From contig JAQUTB010000018.1 in assembly GCA_028709985.1 (NCBI GenBank), positions 1-12,804 on the forward strand: a DNA stretch of 12,804 bases. The letters run 5' to 3'. Below are positions 8,386 through 12,804 of the stretch, piece by piece (the stretch's first letter is position 1; the number at the start of each line of letters is the position of its first letter). The DNA comes from Dethiosulfovibrio sp. (GTDB lineage: Bacteria > Synergistota > Synergistia > Synergistales > Dethiosulfovibrionaceae). Position numbers and translations under genes: made by a program. Under the pieces are notes generated by a model. The model was given only the letters and a program-made list of their open reading frames with translations, did no database searches and was not told the DNA's origin.

Positions 8386-8413
8386 CTTTCATCCTCTCTT
8401 TCGGTATGAAATT

Positions 8414-8440
8414 GGGCCTGTCACCGGAGGCGACAGGCCC
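8414..8440 (-). promoter_or_regulatory. Hairpin between pstS and pstC
   Basis: A perfect 9-bp stem (GGGCCTGTC at 8414-8422 pairs with GACAGGCCC at 8432-8440) encloses a 9-nt loop. On the minus strand it is followed by AATTT and not by a real T run, so full termination is unlikely. Hairpins in this place commonly protect the 3' end of the pstS message or reduce read-through, so that the binding protein is made in excess of the permease. Which of these applies here is inference. Confidence 0.65.
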
Positions 8441-8457
8441 GGAGGGAAGGGATTGCC

Positions 8458-9267
8458 CTACCTTAGGGGAACGTATCCGGTCTTTCCGACGATCTCCTGA
8501 CCGGCGTCGCTGAGGACGAAGTTGATGAACTTCAGGGCATTGCCCTCTGGCCAACCCTGAGTGAACATGTAAAGGTAGCGGGATATGGGGAACTCGCCGT
8601 CAAGCACCGTCTTCACGTTGCCCTCGATGCCCTGGACAGAGAGGGTCTTTATGGTGTCGTTGACGTACCCGACCCCTATGTATCCTACGGCCAGCTTGTT
8701 CTTCGCCACGGTCTGGACCATGGCTCCGTTGGAGGCCACGACCAGGGCTCTAGGCGTAACCCTCTCCTTCTTCATGACCTTCTCGTCCCATACCTCATAG
8801 GTGCCGGAGCTGGTGTCCCTTCCGACGACGGCTATCTTGGCGTCATCCCCTCCGAGCTCCTTCCAGTTGGTTATCTCTCCTTTGTAGATTTTGCAAAGCT
8901 GCTCTATGGACAGGTCTTTAACCGGGTTGGAGGGGTGGACCACAGGGAGAAGTGCGTCCATGGCTACGGCGAACGGTACAGGATAGGAGCCCTTCTCGAC
9001 CGCTGCCTTTACCTCGCTGGTCTTGATAAACCGAGAGGCGTTAGCGATGTCGGTGGTCCCGTCGATTATGGCCTTTATACCGTTTCCGCTTCCGCCACCG
9101 GACACGGTGATGGACACTTCGGGGTTGCTCTCCATAAATTTCTCAGCCGCGGACTGGGCGATGGGCAGAACCGTGGTGGACCCGTTGACCACAAGGTTGT
9201 TCGCGAAGGCCGAACCTACCAGTGACAAACTTGCCGCAAAAGCTAAAGCTATAGCCGATTTCTTCAT
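8458..9267 (-). CDS. pstS: Periplasmic phosphate-binding protein PstS
   Basis: The 269-residue protein has a signal peptide (MKKSAIALAF..., probable cleavage after AFA at 22) and no lipobox, so it is a soluble periplasmic protein. Phosphate-contact motifs of the family are GSTTV (29-33), GGGSGNG (57-63), SR (78-79) and GRDTSSGT (149-156). It delivers phosphate to PstC/PstA. Two ATG codons open the frame (ATGAAGATGAAG). AGGAGG abuts the first at 9273 with no spacer but lies 6 nt before the second at 9267, so I chose the second; the first would add only MK. It is the first gene of the operon, behind the Pho-box-like promoter. The short form of about 270 residues is common outside Enterobacteria. 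Confidence 0.96.
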   Translation of the reverse strand: MKKSAIALAFAASLSLVGSAFANNLVVNGSTTVLPIAQSAAEKFMESNPEVSITVSGGGSGNGIKAIIDGTTDIANASRFIKTSEVKAAVEKGSYPVPFAVAMDALLPVVHPSNPVKDLSIEQLCKIYKGEITNWKELGGDDAKIAVVGRDTSSGTYEVWDEKVMKKERVTPRALVVASNGAMVQTVAKNKLAVGYIGVGYVNDTIKTLSVQGIEGNVKTVLDGEFPISRYLYMFTQGWPEGNALKFINFVLSDAGQEIVGKTGYVPLR

Positions 9268-9319
9268 CTTCATCCTCCTATGGGATCTAAAAGTAGATTG
9301 CTCTGTGCGTTACGATGAG

Positions 9320-9373
9320 AGTATATCCCGGCTATGTAACGACCCTATTGAGGCAATGTAACGGTATGGTAAA
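9320..9373 (-). promoter_or_regulatory. Pho-box-like direct repeats and -10 element of the pstS promoter
   Basis: On the minus strand GTTACAT occurs twice, at 9362-9356 and 9340-9334, exactly 22 bp apart (two 11-bp steps). A degenerate copy, TTTACCA (9373-9367), lies 11 bp further upstream. The step between the two perfect copies is degenerate. TTACAT on an 11-bp register resembles the TTAACA-type box of Bacillus PhoP and the spacing used by PhoB. A -10 element TATACT (9325-9320) begins 8 bp after the last repeat. The -35 position 17 bp upstream (ATAGGG) is non-consensus, as expected for an activator-dependent promoter. The predicted leader is about 45 nt. Confidence 0.65.
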
Positions 9374-9405
9374 AGAACCTTTTCCTATTCTGGGTACATG
9401 GGCTC

Positions 9406-9434
9406 TTTCAGAAGGAGTCTTTTGCATCTATACT
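9406..9434 (+). promoter_or_regulatory. Candidate promoter of the HD-GYP gene
   Basis: A -10 element TATACT lies at 9429-9434 on the plus strand, with a weak -35-like TTTCAG at 9406-9411 (17-bp spacer). Transcription would begin near 9441, about 30 nt before the TTG start. The Pho-box-like repeats lie 33-95 bp upstream of this -10, so a shared regulator is possible. The -35 match is poor and only the -10 is convincing. Confidence 0.4.
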
Positions 9435-9471
9435 GTTCTTTAGAGAAGCTAGTGCTGGAGGAGGGGTTTTT

Positions 9472-11469
9472 TTGTCACAGAATGTCCATTCCGATCTGCT
9501 GTTACAGTCCCCTGTCCCCATAGTAGTCGTGGAAGGAACCCTCGAGGTGGAGCTGGCCAACGACGCATTTCTGGACCTATCGGGCTTTGCCCGTTCCGAG
9601 GTGGTCGGGACCAGACCTCCCTTCCCATGGTGGAACAAGGGGGACTCGGACGTCTCCTCTGCCACAGAGGACGACATAGAGGCCATCTATCGCAAAGGGG
9701 TCAAAAAGCTCAAAAGGTGCTACGTCAGAAAGGACGGAGTTCCCTTCTGGGTCGACCTGACCGTATCGCCGGTGCAGGGCGAGAGGGGGGTAAAGTGTTA
9801 TCTCCTCACCATGGTAAACGCCAACGCCGGAGATGACGAGGTGGTCATCTCCCGTACCGAGGCCCTGGAGCAGGCCTACGCGGCTCTTCAGCAGGAGCTC
9901 GCTGAGAGGATAGAATGGGAACAGAAGCTCGAGCAGGAGGTCGCAAACAGGACGGAAGAGCTTGAGATGAGCAAAAGGTTCTGGGAGCAGCTTTTTCAGG
10001 AATCGCCCGAGGGCATCGCCTTTTTGGACGGCGACGACAGGATCATACAGGTCAACAACTCGTTTTGTTCTATGTTCGGATATGATTCACAATCGGTTAA
10101 AGGGCTATCAATAAATAGCCTAGTCGGCAGGGCTCCTGGGGTTCAGATGGACTCGGAGAGGATGACAAAAAAGCTCTTCAGCGGGGAATCCTTCGTCTAC
10201 GATACCTACAGAACCAGGAAGGACGGATCGCTCATACCCGTATCGATTCACGCATCCCCCTTCAGGTTTGGGGGGGAGACGTTCGCCTACTGTGGCTACA
10301 GGGATATCTCGGACAGGAAGAAGGCTGAGGATAAACTGCGGTATCACTCCAGCCTTCAGAACCTCCTCGCCAGGGTATCCTACAGGTTTGTGTTTCCGTC
10401 GGAGGAGATGGACTCACTGATAATCCAGTCCTTGGAGGACTTCGGTCGATTCTTTCAGGCCGACCTCTGCCGTCTTTTGCAGTTTGACGATAAAGGCAAG
10501 GTCGTCAGGTCTCTTGGATGGCACGAGAAGGGGCAGGTTCAGGAGCTGGAGGATACGATGATAGGGCTTTCATCTCGGGATATCCCCTGGCTTTTGAAAA
10601 GGCTTCAGGAGGACGACGTGGTGATGTTGGAGGGAGTGGAAGGGCTTCCCTCTCAGGCCCAACTGGAGAGAAAGATAATATCCATGTTCAACGCAGAGAC
10701 GTTCCTTTTCTACCCTCTTTTTCTCAGGGGCAAGCTCTCCGGGATAATCGCTCTAGGCCGTCCAGCCAAAGCGAGGGACCTTTCCGAGGGGACCTCCGAC
10801 TTTTACGTCTTCTCAAGCATAATATCCGGTGCCCTCGAGAGACACGAGGGGGAGAAGACGCTTAAATCGAACTACCTGACCATCCAGGACACCTTCGAAA
10901 GCAGCATCAAAACCATGGGGGAAATGTTGGCCGCAAGGGATCCCTACACGGCGAGACACCAAAAGAACGTATCCAGGCTGGCGGATCTTATAGCCGCCAG
11001 GCTGGGAATGGACGACGACCTTCGAAAGGGACTCAAAATATCGGCGTTGGTCCACGACATAGGCAAGATAAGGGTCCCCACGGAGATACTGAACAAGCCG
11101 GGGCTCCTCTCCTCCCTGGAGTTCGATATGATAAAAGAGCATCCCCAGATAGGGGCGGAGATACTGTCCAACATCCACTTCCCCTGGCCTGTGGCGAAGA
11201 TAGTGGCTCAGCATCACGAGAGGATCGACGGTTCCGGCTACCCTGAAAGACTTTCCGGCGCCGAAATTTTGCCTCAGGCGAAGCTCCTTGCCGTGGCCGA
11301 CGTGGTTGAGGCCATGACGTCCCACAGGCCCTACCGGCCGGGGCTTGGCCTGGACGCGGCGCTGGAGGAGATAAGGAGAGGCAGAGGGAGCCTCTACGAT
11401 CTCGCCTCGGTAGACGCATGTCTGGCCCTGCTCAAGGACAGGGAAAACCTGGAGTTCCTGAGCGAATAG
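9472..11469 (+). CDS. PAS-PAS-GAF-HD-GYP protein, probable cyclic-di-GMP phosphodiesterase
   Basis: The 665-residue cytoplasmic protein has no membrane segment. Domains in order are PAS (about 8-118), a coiled coil (about 128-168), a second PAS (about 170-285, ending GYRDISDRKKAE), GAF-like (about 293-458) and HD-GYP (about 470-655). Catalytic and metal-site motifs are intact: H496 in YTARHQKNV, HDIGKIRVP with H528-D529 and K532, H557 in KEHP, H581-H582 and DGSGYP (586-591), and D610 in AVAD. HD-GYP domains hydrolyse c-di-GMP to pGpG or GMP. The sensory ligand is unknown. The TTG at 9472 is chosen for the strong SD GGAGGAGGGG with a 5-nt T spacer. The gene is divergent from pstS and is followed by alkaline phosphatase on the same strand, so membership of the Pho regulon is plausible but inferred. 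There is no receiver domain. Confidence 0.92.
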   Translation: MSQNVHSDLLLQSPVPIVVVEGTLEVELANDAFLDLSGFARSEVVGTRPPFPWWNKGDSDVSSATEDDIEAIYRKGVKKLKRCYVRKDGVPFWVDLTVSPVQGERGVKCYLLTMVNANAGDDEVVISRTEALEQAYAALQQELAERIEWEQKLEQEVANRTEELEMSKRFWEQLFQESPEGIAFLDGDDRIIQVNNSFCSMFGYDSQSVKGLSINSLVGRAPGVQMDSERMTKKLFSGESFVYDTYRTRKDGSLIPVSIHASPFRFGGETFAYCGYRDISDRKKAEDKLRYHSSLQNLLARVSYRFVFPSEEMDSLIIQSLEDFGRFFQADLCRLLQFDDKGKVVRSLGWHEKGQVQELEDTMIGLSSRDIPWLLKRLQEDDVVMLEGVEGLPSQAQLERKIISMFNAETFLFYPLFLRGKLSGIIALGRPAKARDLSEGTSDFYVFSSIISGALERHEGEKTLKSNYLTIQDTFESSIKTMGEMLAARDPYTARHQKNVSRLADLIAARLGMDDDLRKGLKISALVHDIGKIRVPTEILNKPGLLSSLEFDMIKEHPQIGAEILSNIHFPWPVAKIVAQHHERIDGSGYPERLSGAEILPQAKLLAVADVVEAMTSHRPYRPGLGLDAALEEIRRGRGSLYDLASVDACLALLKDRENLEFLSE

Positions 11470-11490
11470 CCCCTTGTCCTTCCTCCTCAA

Positions 11491-11538
11491 GATAAAGCGA
11501 CAGCCTGCCCTGGCTAGGGGGCAGGCTGTCGCTTTATC
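11491..11538 (+). terminator. Long perfect hairpin after the HD-GYP gene, probable terminator
   Basis: Arms 11491-11510 and 11519-11538 are perfectly complementary over 20 bp around an 8-nt loop. It begins 21 nt after the HD-GYP stop codon. The stem is GC-rich in the middle and AT-rich at the base (GATAAAG/CTTTATC). No T run follows the stem; only the CTTTATC arm itself is T-rich. It probably separates the HD-GYP gene from phoA, but termination could be incomplete, or the hairpin could mainly protect the message. Confidence 0.65.
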
Positions 11539-11541
11539 GCT

Positions 11542-11560
11542 GAAATGCCATTGAAATCCC
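11542..11560 (+). repeat. 11-bp-spaced direct repeat upstream of phoA
   Basis: GAAATGCC (11542-11549) and GAAATCCC (11553-11560) match at 7 of 8 positions and start 11 bp apart, in the short gap between the hairpin and the phoA start. The spacing equals the register of the repeats before pstS, although the sequence differs (TGAAAT versus TTACAT). It could be half of a Pho box or chance. No convincing -10 fits between it and the ATG at 11586. Confidence 0.3.
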
Positions 11561-11585
11561 GCTCATTAGGAAAGGTTGATCTTAT

Positions 11586-12804
11586 ATGCTTAAGAAAAAT
11601 TCTATGATCTTTTTGGTGCTAACGATAGTCCTTCTCTGTCTGCCGGTCATATCCTGGTCGGAGGCAAAATACGTGTTTTTCATGATAGGCGACGGAATGT
11701 CCGCCGCCCAGAGGGATGCCGCCTCCCTTTATCTGGGGAGGCCGACCGTCATGGACTCTATGGCGGTGAGAGGAACCGCCACGACCTACTGCCTGGACTC
11801 GTCCATAACCGACTCGGCTGCGGCGGGAACGGCGCTGGCCACCGGGCGAAAGACCAACTCTAAGGTCGTCTCCATGGATCCGTCGGGCGTAAAGACCTAC
11901 GAGACGATAGCCCAGAGAGCCGCTAAGAAAGGCATGAAGGTAGGTATAGTCTCGTCGATCTCCTTAGACAGCGCCACCCCCGCCTGCTTCTACGCCCACC
12001 AAAAGAACAGAAAAGACTACTACGACATAGCGGTCCAGATTCCCAAAAGCGGCTTTCACTACTTCGCCGGAGGGGGCTTCGTCAGGCCCAGAGGTTTAAA
12101 AGGCGATCGACCTGACGTCGTTGGGATTATAGAGCGAGGGGGATACCGTTACGTTCGGTCTCTGGAGGGATTGGGGGCCCTGACGAAAGAGGACCTGCCG
12201 GTAGTGGCGGTAAACCCCATCCTGACCGGCGGTGCCTCGATGGCCTTCGACATAGACCGACGAGAGGGAGGCCCCTCCCTTGCGGAGTTCACCGCCAAGG
12301 GAATAGAGATCCTCGATGGCCCGGAGGGGTTTTTCCTGATGGTGGAGGGAGGAAAGATCGACTGGGCCTGTCACGCCAACGACGGAGCGACAGCGATCCT
12401 GGATACCCTGGCCTTCGATCAGGCGGTACAGGTTGCCCTGGAGTTTCAGAGGGCCAGGCCCAATACTCTGGTGGTGGTGACAGGAGACCACGAAACCGGA
12501 GGTATGTCCGTAGATCTGGCGAAAAAGGACCGAGAGAGGTTTGTTAGTGTAATAGATAGGCAGAGAAGCTCCTACGAGGCCTTCGACGAGATAACCCTCT
12601 CCTTCCGGCGATCCACCGCCGGAAAAGGCTCTCTGGAAAAGCTTCTCCCTCGAATAGAAAAGGCCTTCGGCATATCCTGGCAGGAACTATCGACGGTGGA
12701 AAAGGAGTCTATCCGAAAGGCCTTTGTGCAGTCGATGAAAGAGCCAAAGGACAGAACCAAGGGAAAGGGTTTCTCCCGGCTCTACGGCTGGCACGACCCC
12801 CTCC
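11586..12804 (+). CDS. phoA: Secreted alkaline phosphatase, PhoA family (3' end outside window)
   Basis: The frame is open for 406 codons to the right edge. Residues 1-25 are a signal peptide (MLKKNSMIFLVLTIVLL... ISWS), so the enzyme is exported. Conserved sites in family order are D36 in MIGDGMS, nucleophile S77 in ITDSAAAGTALATGRKT, T131 in SATPACFYAH, E254, D259 and H263 in EGGKIDWACHAND, and D301-H302 in TGDHETGG. These match the two-zinc site and nucleophile of E. coli PhoA; the last zinc histidine should lie beyond the edge. It releases phosphate from monoesters in the periplasm to feed PstS. S129 occupies the place of E. coli D153, which is often His in relatives. The ATG at 11586 has AGGAAAGG 10 nt upstream. 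The gene lies 47 nt after a terminator-like hairpin and probably has its own promoter or is read through from the HD-GYP gene. Confidence 0.9.
   Translation, partial: MLKKNSMIFLVLTIVLLCLPVISWSEAKYVFFMIGDGMSAAQRDAASLYLGRPTVMDSMAVRGTATTYCLDSSITDSAAAGTALATGRKTNSKVVSMDPSGVKTYETIAQRAAKKGMKVGIVSSISLDSATPACFYAHQKNRKDYYDIAVQIPKSGFHYFAGGGFVRPRGLKGDRPDVVGIIERGGYRYVRSLEGLGALTKEDLPVVAVNPILTGGASMAFDIDRREGGPSLAEFTAKGIEILDGPEGFFLMVEGGKIDWACHANDGATAILDTLAFDQAVQVALEFQRARPNTLVVVTGDHETGGMSVDLAKKDRERFVSVIDRQRSSYEAFDEITLSFRRSTAGKGSLEKLLPRIEKAFGISWQELSTVEKESIRKAFVQSMKEPKDRTKGKGFSRLYGWHDPL

Noticed and set aside
9268..9471. Small gene or riboswitch in the pstS/HD-GYP intergenic region
   Set aside because: No open frame with an SD and no strong paired structure was seen. 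The repeats and two TATACT elements account for the region as a divergent promoter.
10813..11490. Open frame of 225 codons on the minus strand
   Set aside because: It lies opposite the HD-GYP domain, whose catalytic motifs are intact, and encodes no recognisable domain.
1..12804. Mobile elements, CRISPR arrays, tRNA or rRNA genes
   Set aside because: No transposase, terminal inverted repeats, regularly spaced repeats or RNA gene signatures were seen on either strand.

Overview
The window is about 12.8 kb of dense bacterial DNA of moderately high GC, with short gaps between genes and clear GGAGG-type ribosome binding sites. Its two main blocks are a phosphate-starvation (Pho) locus and a small oxygen/iron-sensing chemotaxis operon. 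The organism is probably an anaerobic or microaerophilic bacterium with a periplasm. PstS has a cleavable signal peptide and no lipobox, a secreted PhoA-type alkaline phosphatase is present, and the di-iron ODP/cytoplasmic chemoreceptor pair is typical of anaerobes. I lean towards Synergistota, but that is an impression from the overall protein character and is not proven by the window.

Layout from left to right. Positions 1-2609 (minus strand) hold a three-gene operon in the order ODP-type MBL-fold di-iron protein, soluble MCP-type chemoreceptor, and the N-terminal part of an MscS-family channel cut by the window edge. A strong intrinsic terminator (2711-2744) separates it from the next operon. 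Positions 2754-9267 (minus strand) hold pstS-pstC-pstA-pstB-phoU-phoB-phoR, with small gaps or overlaps and one hairpin between pstS and pstC. Positions 9268-9471 are a divergent promoter region with a Pho-box-like array on an 11-bp register, pointing towards pstS. Positions 9472-11469 (plus strand) encode a cytoplasmic PAS-PAS-GAF-HD-GYP protein, a probable cyclic-di-GMP phosphodiesterase. A 20-bp perfect hairpin follows. From 11586 to the right edge lies a secreted alkaline phosphatase, open at its 3' end.

How the genes work together. PhoR senses phosphate status with PhoU and the Pst transporter and phosphorylates PhoB. PhoB should activate the pst operon through the box upstream of pstS. 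Alkaline phosphatase releases phosphate in the periplasm, PstS captures it, and PstC/PstA/PstB import it. The HD-GYP gene sits between pstS and phoA and suggests a link between phosphate status and c-di-GMP level. That link is inferred from position only. The ODP/MCP pair is recognisable as the described system in which a stand-alone di-iron protein acts as the sensor for a receptor lacking its own sensor domain; here it is followed by a membrane channel gene.

I see no mobile element, CRISPR array, tRNA or rRNA. Every gene shows intact family motifs and no frameshift is apparent. I found no wholly undescribed system. The best leads are the ODP-MCP-MscS operon and the HD-GYP gene inside the Pho locus.
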